Below, in pieces: positions 1 through 9,600 of a stretch of 64,000 nt of DNA (positions are counted from its first letter, which is position 1; the number at the start of each line of letters is the position of its first letter). The notes beneath the pieces are model-generated. The model worked only from the letters and a program-made list of their open reading frames with translations. It did no database searches and was not told the origin of the DNA. The stretch covers positions 496,001-560,000 of the forward strand of contig LVWS01000033.1 in assembly GCA_002083365.1 (NCBI GenBank), in the 5' to 3' direction. This DNA comes from Nitrospira sp. SG-bin1. GTDB lineage: Bacteria > Nitrospirota > Nitrospiria > Nitrospirales > Nitrospiraceae. Made by a program: the position numbers and the translations under genes.

Positions 1-99
1 TCGTATCGATCCTCCCGCTAGCTCTCTCCACCATCCAGAGACCTATTCTGTCACGCCTCCGTGTTAGGGTTGCCCTCGCACATGGGGAAGGAGGAAACC

Positions 100-1335
100 A
101 TGAGTGAGTCCCTGTATCTCCAGAGAATAAGCGATCGATTTCTTGCCGCGCACCCGCGCGAAGCAGGCTGGGTTGTTCATCAAATCGATGGAGACTCTGG
201 TCGCGAGATGTCGCTGAACTACCTATTGGATTGCCTCCGAGAGTGGCACGCGGCGGCAATAACACGTCGCATGGCCTTCCCGCTCGTTACAGCAAGAGGA
301 TTTCGGAATTGGAACGCTGCTTCCGATGAGGCGAACGCTTATAGCTGGCGAGGAACCATTGAATTAGTCTGGAACGGCCACGACATCCACTGTCACAAGT
401 TTTCGCTCGTGATAGGCAACGGCTTCGCCGAGATCTATTTCGTTGCAACCAAGTCCCTTGCAGCTTTGCGGGATCTTCTTCTTGTTCTGGACCGGTACGG
501 CAAAGACCGGCACAAAGATAAGAAAGAGATTTATGTCGTCAATGGCGACAACATTCCGGTGACTGCAAGCTCCTGGGATGATCTGGTGTTACCCGCTCCC
601 ATGGCGCTAGATATTCGGACCAACGTGGAGGGATTTTTTGCCAGTCCAGAGCGGTATGCCTATCTGGGCATTCCGCATCGTCGAGGATTTCTGTTCGTCG
701 GGCCGCCAGGCTGCGGGAAAACGCTCACGCTCAAGACACTGGCTTCCAACACACCGGCGAAATTTGTTTCAGTGGTTGGGAGAGCGGATGTGGACGATGG
801 CATGCTTCGCTATGCCATGGATCTGGCCGAGAAGTCTACTCCGGCAGTTGTCCTGCTGGAGGATCTCGACCGGATGGTGCAGACCAAGGGGATTTCGCTA
901 TCCCACTTCTTGAACCTGTTAGACGGACTCAAGGTACTGAACGGAGTGCTGGTGATCGCGACCTGCAACGAGCCGGATAAACTCGACCCAGCCCTGATTC
1001 ACCGCCCGAGCCGGTTCGACCGGGTCTGGCGGTTTGACCTGCCTAAGTATGAACAACGTCTTGAACTTCTCCGCAGGAAAGGAGGAACATTCTTCTCCGA
1101 ATCGGCGCTAGAGACAACGGCTAGACGGTCCGAAGGGTTCTCGATGGCTTACGTTCAGGAGATTGTAGTGAGTGCTCTCCTTGAATGCACGCATGACGAC
1201 ATGCCACCGAACGACGACCATCTGTTCAAAAGCTTGGATATGCTCCGTACACAACGCAAAGAGGCTTCGAAGCCAGGGGAATCGATGGACGAACGAGAGA
1301 CAGTTGGATTTTGTGCGTCGGGGAATGGGAACTGA
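100..1335 (+). CDS. BCS1-like AAA ATPase
   Basis: 411-residue AAA+ ATPase. Walker A GPPGCGKT lies at about residues 201-208 and Walker B VVLLEDLD at about 249-256, followed by a sensor-type ATCNEP segment and an arginine-finger-like RPSRFDR. The stretch before Walker A (a WDDLVLP segment, then GIPHRRGFLF) resembles bacterial BCS1/CDC48-type AAA proteins. The N-terminal ~190 residues are not assigned and probably bind substrate. The ATG at 100 is preferred over an upstream GTG at 61 because a good GGAAGGAGG ribosome site sits just before it. The substrate cannot be deduced. The next gene is a nuclease-like protein 142 bp downstream, which may or may not be functionally linked. Confidence 0.85.
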   Translation: MSESLYLQRISDRFLAAHPREAGWVVHQIDGDSGREMSLNYLLDCLREWHAAAITRRMAFPLVTARGFRNWNAASDEANAYSWRGTIELVWNGHDIHCHKFSLVIGNGFAEIYFVATKSLAALRDLLLVLDRYGKDRHKDKKEIYVVNGDNIPVTASSWDDLVLPAPMALDIRTNVEGFFASPERYAYLGIPHRRGFLFVGPPGCGKTLTLKTLASNTPAKFVSVVGRADVDDGMLRYAMDLAEKSTPAVVLLEDLDRMVQTKGISLSHFLNLLDGLKVLNGVLVIATCNEPDKLDPALIHRPSRFDRVWRFDLPKYEQRLELLRRKGGTFFSESALETTARRSEGFSMAYVQEIVVSALLECTHDDMPPNDDHLFKSLDMLRTQRKEASKPGESMDERETVGFCASGNGN

Positions 1336-1477
1336 AAAAGCAACGCGTGATGTGATACCTCTAAGGGAGCTGTGGCTTTTTAAATGATAATTGGTAAGTA
1401 TGGCTAGGATTTAAGTCCTATGCGTCCTGTGCATGGTTGAGGGGTAGGCGTGTTCTTAAATTGGCCTTAGGAGGTTT

Positions 1478-2089
1478 ATGAATCCGATAAATCGTGAAAT
1501 CATTGATGAAACGACGAAGAAGTTCGCAGATGATCCTGAAGTGGCGAATCGGCTTTTGTGGTGGCTTCGGAATGGGCACTCATGTGAGCGATGGTTCCAG
1601 TTTGAGTGGGCATATAAATTAGAGTCAGTTTTGAAAGGCCAGTTGCCAGATACTTACTCGATAGGTTGTGAGAGAAACGGTGTTGACATTGTAATCTATG
1701 AAAAACCTTTCAAGTTCCCATTGGATCAGCAAAATGTTTCTGCCGGGATCGAGATAAAGTGGTGCGGGAACTGGTCTGCTACCAGCAGCGTTGCTGAAAC
1801 GAGGAAAGACCTCAAAAAAATTCAAGAAAACATAAAGTATAATTATCCTGCTCTGGCTCTCTCGTTTTGGCTTTTCGCGACACCATCTGAAAACAATGAT
1901 CCGTTCTATTCTTGGATCGCTAAACAGATAAAAAAGGGAAAGGTAAATAGCGAAACATTGAAACGCAACCTAACTTCCCTTGGGCCTGATATTGAGACTG
2001 GCCCTTATACGATAGAGTGTCCATCAGACTTTGGTAAACTGGAGATGTTTTGTATTGGTTTTTATAACGATAAGGCAAAAGCCAAGTGA
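1478..2089 (+). CDS. hypothetical protein, PD-(D/E)XK nuclease-like
   Basis: 203-residue protein preceded by a strong AGGAGGT ribosome site. I do not recognise the family by name. Residues ~68-92 carry GVDIVIY and then GIEIKW, the spacing and strand pattern of a PD-(D/E)XK nuclease core (an Asp on one strand, then E-x-K on the next); this is a motif reading, not a homology result. No signal peptide or membrane segment. The gene is clearly AT-rich compared with the conserved genes in the window (for example 1801-1860 is about one third G+C), which suggests horizontal acquisition. It follows the AAA ATPase gene in the same direction; a restriction or defence role is possible but unproven. Confidence 0.6.
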   Translation: MNPINREIIDETTKKFADDPEVANRLLWWLRNGHSCERWFQFEWAYKLESVLKGQLPDTYSIGCERNGVDIVIYEKPFKFPLDQQNVSAGIEIKWCGNWSATSSVAETRKDLKKIQENIKYNYPALALSFWLFATPSENNDPFYSWIAKQIKKGKVNSETLKRNLTSLGPDIETGPYTIECPSDFGKLEMFCIGFYNDKAKAK

Positions 2090-2115
2090 TGCTCGTCGGT
2101 GAGTAACAGCAGGCC

Positions 2116-2562
2116 ATGAACAACTCCATCTTTCATCTCGCCTTTCCGATTCATGACGTCGATTCCACGCTTCGGTTCTATGTGGATGGTCTCGGCTGTA
2201 CCATCGGGCGTCGGTCGAAGCAGGCGGTGACACTAGGTCTAGCAGGTCATCAGCTTGTTGCGCATGTCGTGCCGGATGAATCCTCGAAACAGAAAGGAAT
2301 TTACCCGCGTCATTTCGGACTGATTTTTCTCTCACAGGAAGAGTGGCAGGCGCTGGCGGATCGAGCGAAGGCCAAAGGGCTGACGTTCTATCAACAGCCG
2401 CGAGTGCGATTTTCTGACACGCGCATCGAGCACCGCACATTTTTTCTGGAAGACCCGTCCCACAACCTGCTCGAATTCAAACACTACACCTACGAATCGG
2501 CCATCTTTGGGGAACAGGACTTTACAGAGGTGGGTGATACGGGCGGTGAATCGACGGACTGA
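2116..2562 (+). CDS. VOC (glyoxalase/bleomycin resistance) family protein
   Basis: 148-residue vicinal-oxygen-chelate fold protein. The N-terminus FHLAFPIHDVDSTLRFY (with a His metal-ligand candidate) and the C-terminal FFLEDPSHNLLEFKHY (Glu ligand candidate) are hallmark VOC strands; RIEHRTFFL supplies a further His. The pattern DPSHNLLEFK is typical of dioxygenase or FosA-like single-domain VOC proteins. Substrate unknown. It starts 26 bp after the nuclease-like gene, but composition returns to the GC-rich norm, so the two need not be functionally related. Confidence 0.85.
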   Translation: MNNSIFHLAFPIHDVDSTLRFYVDGLGCTIGRRSKQAVTLGLAGHQLVAHVVPDESSKQKGIYPRHFGLIFLSQEEWQALADRAKAKGLTFYQQPRVRFSDTRIEHRTFFLEDPSHNLLEFKHYTYESAIFGEQDFTEVGDTGGESTD

Positions 2563-2605
2563 TGATGATTACCCTTTCCCATCGTTGATGACAGAGAGAT
2601 GAGCT

Positions 2606-2830
2606 ATGTCACGAGTTTCATCACGAGCCGCTTCGATGAAGCCAAGCGGCCGTAAAATAGCTGCGCGTGGTCAATTGACGCGGCTGGGTCTCAAAGTATC
2701 TGATGGGCATGATTACCGGCTTGAGGACGCGCTTTTGCCTGGTATTACGTCGGCACAGGCCCGCGAAGTGCTAAAGTCCGTGTCCGGTTCACTGGCGCAA
2801 ACGATCGTTGATGAACGTAGACATGCCTAA
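2606..2830 (+). CDS. small hypothetical protein
   Basis: 74 residues, basic N-terminus followed by a helical-looking segment (ITSAQAREVLKSV). Not recognised. A GAGAG purine stretch lies a few bases before the ATG. It may be a fragment of a longer gene or a chance reading frame; no domain supports it. Confidence 0.3.
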   Translation: MSRVSSRAASMKPSGRKIAARGQLTRLGLKVSDGHDYRLEDALLPGITSAQAREVLKSVSGSLAQTIVDERRHA

Positions 2831-3180
2831 TGCCAGTGCCGTCGTCTCGACAGCTTTGACATTCCAAGTTGGAATCTCAAGGCCTTGAACTCCCCTTCTT
2901 TTAGCGCCCAATCCAAAAATAACCTCAAGGCACGGAAGCAAATGACCGTGGGTGGCGTGGCGAACGGGCGCCCCACCGCGCGCAACGGAAGGGCCCCGCT
3001 GGGGGATGGGTGAAGTGAGCACGGTGGGGCTGTTCGTCATGACAGGACCCGCAGAATAAGCCAGCAGGACCAGAATTATTTTCGGATTGAGGTTAATTGG
3101 AACTGCTTCGCACGCTCTTGATTGGAGGTGCGCATGCGGCGGTATCCTAACCAAATCGGCATATCGCTGCAATGCAATGA
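2831..3180. other. intergenic region, no supported gene
   Basis: About 350 bp between the small ORF and the 3' end of mtgA. A long leftward reading frame runs through it from inside mtgA but has no domain and no good ribosome site. No clear terminator, RNA gene or repeat was recognised. Confidence 0.4.
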
Positions 3181-3981
3181 TTACCGATGGACCCGCTGGA
3201 TTGACACCTTCTCCATCCAACGGAGGATGCGTTCGTGCCGGCGTGTCAGGAAAGTCGTTTTTATGAGGGGGTCGTATCGCTGGGGGCTCGGTAAGATAGC
3301 GGCCAGCCAGGCCGCTTCGTCCGCGGTCAACTCGGAGGCGGGTTTCCCGAAGTGATGGCGAGCCGCGGCTTCGGCCCCGTACACGCCGCGTCCCCATTCC
3401 GCGACATTGAGGTACAGCTCCAGGATCCGTGTCTTGGTCAGCCGGTGTTCGAGCGAACGCGTGATCAGGGCTTCGCGGGCCTTGCGGAACAGCGAGCGTT
3501 CGGATGACAGGTACAGATTTTTTGCCAGCTGCTGCGTAATGGTGCTCCCGCCTCGTTTGAGCTCTCCTGCTTCCAGATTGTACATCGCGGCGTCGCGAAT
3601 GCCCTCCCAATCGAACCCCTCATGGACAAAGAACGAGGCGTCCTCCGCCGCGATCACGGCACGTTGCAACTCCGGCGCGATGCGGCTCAAGGGTGTCCAG
3701 ATCCATTGTCGCTTGCCGCTGCGTCCCTGTTCGGTCGCTCGTGCCAGCCGATGGTCCATGAGCGCCGTCGATGTCGGGTTGGCCTTGGCCAGCATGTCGA
3801 CGTTGGGGAGCGTAGTGAGCCAGCCTAGTGCAAGGAGGCACAGGGGAAGTCCGATGAGGGCAATGCTCCAGATGAAAAGACGAACCACGGTGCGGCGGCG
3901 GGTTGACTTGGATGAAGGAGGCTCGTATGTGTAGGGACGCAGAAAGGTCGGACGGTACGTCACTTTCCGTTGTGAATCCAT
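3181..3981 (-). CDS. mtgA: monofunctional biosynthetic peptidoglycan transglycosylase
   Basis: 266-residue family GT51 glycosyltransferase that polymerises lipid II into glycan strands at the periplasmic face of the inner membrane. An N-terminal TM anchor (residues ~33-55, LFIWSIALIGLPLCLLALGW) is followed by the GT51 motifs: EDASFFVHEGFDW with the catalytic Glu, GGSTITQQLAKNLYL, and then KTRILELYLN and WGRGVYGAEAAARHHFGK. There is no penicillin-binding domain, so it is monofunctional. The frame is open upstream, but the start at 3981 is chosen because longer versions would overlap engB. It diverges from engB with only ~16 bp between start codons. Confidence 0.9.
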   Translation of the reverse strand: MDSQRKVTYRPTFLRPYTYEPPSSKSTRRRTVVRLFIWSIALIGLPLCLLALGWLTTLPNVDMLAKANPTSTALMDHRLARATEQGRSGKRQWIWTPLSRIAPELQRAVIAAEDASFFVHEGFDWEGIRDAAMYNLEAGELKRGGSTITQQLAKNLYLSSERSLFRKAREALITRSLEHRLTKTRILELYLNVAEWGRGVYGAEAAARHHFGKPASELTADEAAWLAAILPSPQRYDPLIKTTFLTRRHERILRWMEKVSIQRVHR

Positions 3982-3997
3982 CGGTTCGCCGGGCGAT

Positions 3998-4618
3998 ATG
4001 AAGATCTTCGCGGCTGAGTTTATCAAAAGTTGTGTATCACCAGAACAGTTTCCTGCGGGCGGCCTCCACGAGATTGCGTTCGTGGGGCGCTCCAATGTGG
4101 GCAAATCATCGCTGATCAACTCGTTGCTCAATCGTCGAGACCTGGCCAAAGTCAGCCGGACGCCGGGAAAGACGAGAGCCGTGAACGTGTTTCTCGTTTC
4201 CACGTCCGATCCAGACCTGTCGCGATTCCATCTCGTGGACCTACCCGGCTATGGGTTCGCCAAGGTGTCGAAATCCGTCCGCAGCGACTGGGGACCGTTG
4301 ATGGAAGACTATCTCGTCGGACGAGCTTCGCTGCTCGGAGTCGTGCTGTTGGTGGATAGCCGAGTCGTGACCGACCAGGACCGTCAGACCATCGCGTGGC
4401 TCCGTTCGATTCGTCGGAATCCTCTCGTCGTGGCGACCAAGGTCGATAAGTTGAAGCCGAGTGAACGGGTTCGAACCCTCAGGGACACCCATCGGATCCT
4501 CGGATTAGGCGAGGGGGAACTGCTGATTCCCTATTCGTCAGTGACCGGAGATGGTCGGGATCGGGTGTGGAGAGCGTTACGCGACGCGGCCGGCGGTCTT
4601 CAGAGAGATCCCGCTTGA
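3998..4618 (+). CDS. engB: ribosome biogenesis GTP-binding protein EngB (YsxC/YihA)
   Basis: 206-residue circularly ordinary GTPase of the TRAFAC class, needed for large-subunit ribosome assembly. G1 is GRSNVGKSSLIN, G2 region SRTPGKTRAVNVF, G3 DLPGYGFAKVS and G4 TKVDKL. The N-terminus MKIFAAEFIKSCVSPEQFP matches the usual EngB start, which fixes the ATG at 3998. No strong ribosome site is visible in the 16 bp gap shared with the divergent mtgA. The gene ends 27 bp from the end of the convergent SurA-like gene. Confidence 0.95.
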   Translation: MKIFAAEFIKSCVSPEQFPAGGLHEIAFVGRSNVGKSSLINSLLNRRDLAKVSRTPGKTRAVNVFLVSTSDPDLSRFHLVDLPGYGFAKVSKSVRSDWGPLMEDYLVGRASLLGVVLLVDSRVVTDQDRQTIAWLRSIRRNPLVVATKVDKLKPSERVRTLRDTHRILGLGEGELLIPYSSVTGDGRDRVWRALRDAAGGLQRDPA

Positions 4619-4645
4619 TCTCAATTCAGAGACAGGGAGCCACGG

Positions 4646-5629
4646 CTATCGGCGAGCTGTGCCCCCGTCGTGCTGAAACTTGATCTCGATATAGGCTTTG
4701 TTCTTGAGCTCCACCAACCAAGACTGATACATGTCTTCGCTTTTTTGCCGATAGACCAATTCCTGAAGCTCACGCCGTACGTCCTCGTATGGGCGAAACT
4801 GTTTCGGTTTTCTGTCATCCATACGGATAATCTGGATCCCTTCGGGGCTCTCGATGATATCGGAGATCCCTCCGGGCACCAGATGAGTGACCGCCTGTTC
4901 GATGACGGGAAGCAGTTCTCCTTGTCGGACCCACCCGAGGCGTCCGCCTTGCAAGGCATTGGCGCCGTCGGAATACTGCATGGCGACGTCTTCAAACTTT
5001 TCTCCTCGCTTCAACTCGTCCATGGCCCGGCGGGCTTTGAGCAAGGCGTCGGCCAACCCGTCCGGGGAGCGCGGTTGCATGATGATCTGGCTCAGGTGAT
5101 ACTCTTCGGGAAGGGCGAACCGGTTACGGTGTTCCTGATAATACCGTTTGAGCTCCGAGTCTCCGACGGTGATGTTGCCGCGAATGTGTTGATCCACGAC
5201 CCTCATGAGGAGGAGCTGATCGCGAACGGACCGCACATGCTCCGGATTCGCGATATCGAGGGGGTTGCCTTGCCGCTTCATCTGTTCGAGCGCTTGTTTC
5301 ACTTCAAGGTCCGAGACTTCGACCCTTTTGGCCTTGGCTTCCTGCAGTTGCAATCGTCGTTCGATGAGCTTCGTCAAGGCCATGTATTCCGCCGTTTTCA
5401 ATCGTTGGGCGAGATCGCTCCCGCGAAGCTCCCGAGAAAGCCGCTCTTGCTCCGTTTCAAACTCGCGCTTCACGTCCGACAACATGATCAACTCGGAATT
5501 GACGATGGCCACGATGCGATCCTGCAGATGGGCCTCGCACAAGGGTGGGGACCAGAACGAGAGTATCAAGAGGACGAGGGACAGCGTGAGGGGAACCGGC
5601 CAATCTGATCCGAACGATACCTGTTTCAT
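4646..5629 (-). CDS. SurA-like periplasmic peptidyl-prolyl isomerase/chaperone
   Basis: 327-residue parvulin-type protein. Signal peptide at residues ~1-33 (hydrophobic LTLSLVLLILSFWSPPLCEA), then a SurA N-terminal chaperone module (DRIVAIVNSELIMLSDVKREF) and one rotamase domain (~residues 175-275; FEDVAMQYSDG, GGRLGWVRQGEL, and GGISDIIESPEGIQIIR). One parvulin domain instead of the two in E. coli SurA. Expected to help fold outer-membrane proteins. It is the last gene of the leftward rfaE2-mfd-PPIase-SurA operon, starting 78 bp after the preceding PPIase gene ends. Confidence 0.88.
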   Translation of the reverse strand: MKQVSFGSDWPVPLTLSLVLLILSFWSPPLCEAHLQDRIVAIVNSELIMLSDVKREFETEQERLSRELRGSDLAQRLKTAEYMALTKLIERRLQLQEAKAKRVEVSDLEVKQALEQMKRQGNPLDIANPEHVRSVRDQLLLMRVVDQHIRGNITVGDSELKRYYQEHRNRFALPEEYHLSQIIMQPRSPDGLADALLKARRAMDELKRGEKFEDVAMQYSDGANALQGGRLGWVRQGELLPVIEQAVTHLVPGGISDIIESPEGIQIIRMDDRKPKQFRPYEDVRRELQELVYRQKSEDMYQSWLVELKNKAYIEIKFQHDGGTARR

Positions 5630-5707
5630 GATGCGTTTATCTCACGGCAGCGCGCTCTGGTACATGATTCTACACGAAGCGGCGGGCTTATGGATATCGA
5701 CCGGACG

Positions 5708-6604
5708 TCAGCGTTTGCCGGTGTTCTCGGTGATATGACGGGACGCTTCGGCGAGGCGCACCGCGGCATTGGCCCGAATATCGGCGATGACTTCTTCGAA
5801 TTGTTTGCGGCGCTTATCGGCCAGTAATTCCTGCCGCAGCCGTTCCTGTTTCGCCAAATCAGCCTGGATAACAGCCTCGTCAAGCGGAGTCAGCATGACC
5901 AGATAATACCCGTTGTCGACCTTGATCGGCGCGCTGACCATTCCGAGTTTGAGGGTATGGATGGCGGCATCGAGTTCGGGAAGGACCAGTCCTTTTCGGT
6001 AGGGTCCGAGCTCGCCGCCCTTGGATTTCGTCTTTTCGTCGATCGAGTATCGCTGCGCAAATTTGGCGAAATTCCCGCCTCGATTCACCTGTGCTTCAAG
6101 GTCTCTGGCGGCATACACATTGGGGAGCAGCATCACCCAGACATTGGCTTTGAAGGGGTCCAAGAGTTCGCCGGCATGTTTTTCGTAGTAGGCATCGAGC
6201 TCGGCTTGGGTGAGCTCGACCTTGGATTGAAGTTTGTCTTTCAATAGTTCGTCGAGAATCAGCTGCTCTTTATAACGCTGCGTCTTGTCGCGAATGACAT
6301 CATCCTGGTCCAGGCCTCGGCGGCGGGCTTCCTGCATCAACAACTCTCGGGTGATGAGTTCGTCCAGGAATTTTCGCTTACCTCCCTCCTTCTCGTAGCG
6401 GGCCCGCGTGGCTTTGGAGAGCTCCCCCCACCGGAGGTCGAATTCCGTTTGAGTGATGGCCCGTCCATTGACCAGGGCCACGACCGGTTCTTCCTGTCGC
6501 TCGGCACAGCCCGACACCATTGGTCCTAAACCGGCTACCATGCCGATAAGCAGCCCGGACAGACAATATGTTTTACAGAAGAACAGGATCCGGAAGGGCA
6601 TCAT
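5708..6604 (-). CDS. peptidyl-prolyl cis-trans isomerase lipoprotein (parvulin/SurA family)
   Basis: 298 residues. The N-terminus is a lipoprotein signal with a lipobox ending PMVSGC, so the mature protein is expected to be lipidated and membrane-attached. After it come EEPVVALVNGRAITQTEFDLR (SurA_N-type) and a PpiC domain: GGNFAKFAQRYSIDEKT, GGELGPYRKGLVLPELD, and GMVSAPIKVDNGYYLVML. Start at one of two adjacent ATGs (6604 or 6601), 20 bp after mfd ends; a longer frame would overlap mfd. Paralogue of the next gene in the operon: the pair looks like a lipid-anchored and a soluble foldase made together. Confidence 0.85.
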   Translation of the reverse strand: MMPFRILFFCKTYCLSGLLIGMVAGLGPMVSGCAERQEEPVVALVNGRAITQTEFDLRWGELSKATRARYEKEGGKRKFLDELITRELLMQEARRRGLDQDDVIRDKTQRYKEQLILDELLKDKLQSKVELTQAELDAYYEKHAGELLDPFKANVWVMLLPNVYAARDLEAQVNRGGNFAKFAQRYSIDEKTKSKGGELGPYRKGLVLPELDAAIHTLKLGMVSAPIKVDNGYYLVMLTPLDEAVIQADLAKQERLRQELLADKRRKQFEEVIADIRANAAVRLAEASRHITENTGKR

Positions 6605-6623
6605 AGGTTGTGGCACGTGTGGA

Positions 6624-9600
6624 TCACGATTGGGAGGCAGCCGTTCCCCTTTGGATGGTCTTGGTATCACAGAGATCGAGGCTTTGCAAGATTGCGTTGA
6701 GTTCCGAAAACAGCGACGGCCAGTCGCTCTGGCGCATGTGGATCTCGAATGAGGCCGGACTCAGAAACCGCAGCCGCTTTTTGAGCTGGTCCACCAATCG
6801 GTGGACGGCGACTTCAGGGATGACGGCCTTCGGATGAAACACGATCGTCACCGCCTGGCCGTGCACCTCGATCGAGTTCAAGCGAAGACGTTTGGCGTGG
6901 GTCCGGAGTTGCATCACTTCGAGCAGTCGTTCGACCGGTTCCGGGGGAGGGCCGTACCGGTCTTGAATCTCCCCATGCAGCAGGGCCAACTCGCCGACTT
7001 GTCCGCACGCCGTCAGTCGTTTGTAGAGGGACAGACGGTGGTGGGGGTCCGCCACGTACTGCTCCGGAATAAACGCCGACACGGGCAACTGGAGCGTGGG
7101 GTCGGGCTCCTCCTCGATCACATGTCCCTTCAACCGTTGGACGGCCTGTTCCACCATTTGCATGTACAGGTCCAAGCCGATCGCGGCGATATGGCCCGAT
7201 TGCTGTTTGCCCAGAAGATTGCCCGCTCCTCGAATCTCCAAGTCCGCCGCCGCGATGCGGAATCCGGACCCGAGTTCGGTGAATTGCTGAATCGCGATCA
7301 ATCGTTTTTGCGCATCGCCGGTGAGCGTGCCCTCATCGGGAATCAGGAAGTAGGCGTAGGCCTGTTCTCCACCGCGTCCGACCCGCCCGCGCAACTGATA
7401 CAACTGCGCGAGGCCGAACAGATCCGCCCGGTTGACGATGATGGTGTTGGCGTTGGGGACGTCGAGCCCGGACTGGATGATGGCGGAGGCGATCAAGACG
7501 TCCGCCTCGCGCTTCACGAATTTCAGCATCACGGCTTCCAACGGTCGGGCATCCATCTGACCGTGCGCCATGACCATGCGGGCTTCGGGAACCAACTGGT
7601 GCAGCCATGCCCCGATCCGCTCCATGGTTTCCACCCGATTGTGAACGAAATAGACCTGTCCCCCGCGCCCAAGCTCTCGGAGGATGGCATCTCGCACGGC
7701 CTTGTCGCTGAATCGGACCACCTCGGTCTTGATCGCCAATCGTCCGGCGGGCGGCGTATCGATGATCGAGAGGTCCCGCACGCTCGACATCGCCATTTGG
7801 AGGGTGCGTGGAATGGGGGTGGCGGTTAACGTCAGGACATCGACCTGGGTGCGAAGTTGTTTCAGCCGCTCCTTATGTTTGACGCCGAACCATTGCTCTT
7901 CATCGATGATCACGAGGCCGAGTTGCCGGAAGGACACGTCTTTCTGCAGCAGCCGGTGCGTGCCGATCACGACATCGACGGTTCCCGCCGCCACATCCTT
8001 TAGAATAGCGTTGGTCTCTTTGGCCGACTGAAACCGTGAGAGCAGCGCGACACGCATCGGAAAGGGGGCGAATCGTTCGGCAAAGTTCTCATGATGTTGA
8101 TGGGCCAAGAGCGTGGTCGGAACCAGGACCGCCACTTGGCGGTCATGTTCCACGGCTTTGAAGGCGGCGCGCATGGCCACTTCCGTCTTTCCGTACCCGA
8201 CATCCCCGCAGACCAACCGGTCCATGGGCTTCGTCGATTCCATGTCGCGGGCGATGTCTTCGATGGCTCTCAGTTGATCCGCCGTTTCTTCGTACTCAAA
8301 GGCGGCTTCAAATTCGTGGTACAGGGTTGTGGTCGTGCCATAGGCATTGCGTTTCACCAGCTCGCGGTTTGCGTAGAGATCGATCAATTCCTGGGCCATC
8401 TCCTCGATATCCTTCTTCACCCTCGCGGTGGTCTTGGCCCAACTGGTGCCGCCCAGGCGATCGAGCCGCGGGGCATGGCCTTCGGCTCCGCTGTACCGTT
8501 GGACCTGGTTCAACCGATCGAGAGGAACATAGAGGGTGTCACCACCGGAGAACTCCAGAATGAGGAAGTCGCTCTCGAAATCTTGGACCGAGAGGCGCTT
8601 GAGTCCTCGATATTTCGCGATGCCGTGTTGGACATGCACGACATAGTCGCCTACGTTCAGGTCTTCCAAGGAGGAGAGGAAGGTCGCGGTCCTGCTTTTC
8701 GGCTGCGGTTTGTGGCGCGCTCCTTTTGCGAAGAGTTCTTCTTCCGTCAGAAGGGCGAGTCGAAGGTCTCCGGACAGAAACCCCGACGAGAGATCGCCGT
8801 GCAAAACATGAAACGGCAGTTTACCGGTCCTGTGGCCGGACCAGGAGGTCGGTTTCCACGGGTCGGCAGGCAAATCGTGCTCTCGGAGCAAGGCCAGTAA
8901 GCGATCGACCTGTCCGCGGCTTCGCGCCACCAAGACGACCCGATGTTCGTTCCGGAGTCCTTCCAACAGGCCGAGGGTCTGGCTGAAGGCCGTGCCTCTG
9001 ATACCGAGTCCGATACTCCCCGGGGTTTGTGTGGAAAACGAAAACATCTGATTCCAGGATGAGTCCGGTGCCGTCAATGGCTCGAGGGCCAACAGAGGCC
9101 AAGACGCGATCCGCTGCTGAATGCCCTGCCAAGTCAGAAAGAGTCGTTCGGGGGAGGGATACGGACGCGTGGCATCACGGTCGACATGACGGAGATATCC
9201 GTCGTCGATTTTTCCCCAAGCCGCCTCACAAGCTTGTTTCAGCCTATCCGGTTGGTCCAGAGCGAGGATCGGATCGGCCGTAAGGTAATCGAACAGCGTA
9301 TCCATGGAGTCGTACAGGTCGGGGCTTCGCCATTCGGCATCCGAGGGGATCGACTCGATCTCGTCCGAAGCGTGCGGGGGCCGAAGGAATTCCCGTGCGG
9401 GCAATACCCAGCCCTCGTTCAATTTTGTGATGGAGGTCTGAGTGGAGGGGTCGAACAACCGAATCGATTCGACCTGGTCGCCCAGAAATTCCACCCGGAC
9501 CGGGTTGGCGTAGGCGGTCGAGAAAATATCCACGATGCCGCCACGGATGCTGAACTCTCCGGGAATTTCCACGACGGACACGCGTCGGTATCCGAGGCGA

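Noticed and set aside
2789..3610. 273-codon leftward open frame overlapping mtgA
   Set aside because: It is an alternative frame of mtgA plus intergenic DNA, Arg/Pro-rich with no domain or ribosome site.
4670..5608. 312-codon rightward frame opposite the SurA-like gene
   Set aside because: Shadow of the real gene; no domain.
6801..7829. 342-codon rightward frame inside mfd
   Set aside because: Antisense of the Mfd helicase domain without any signal of its own.
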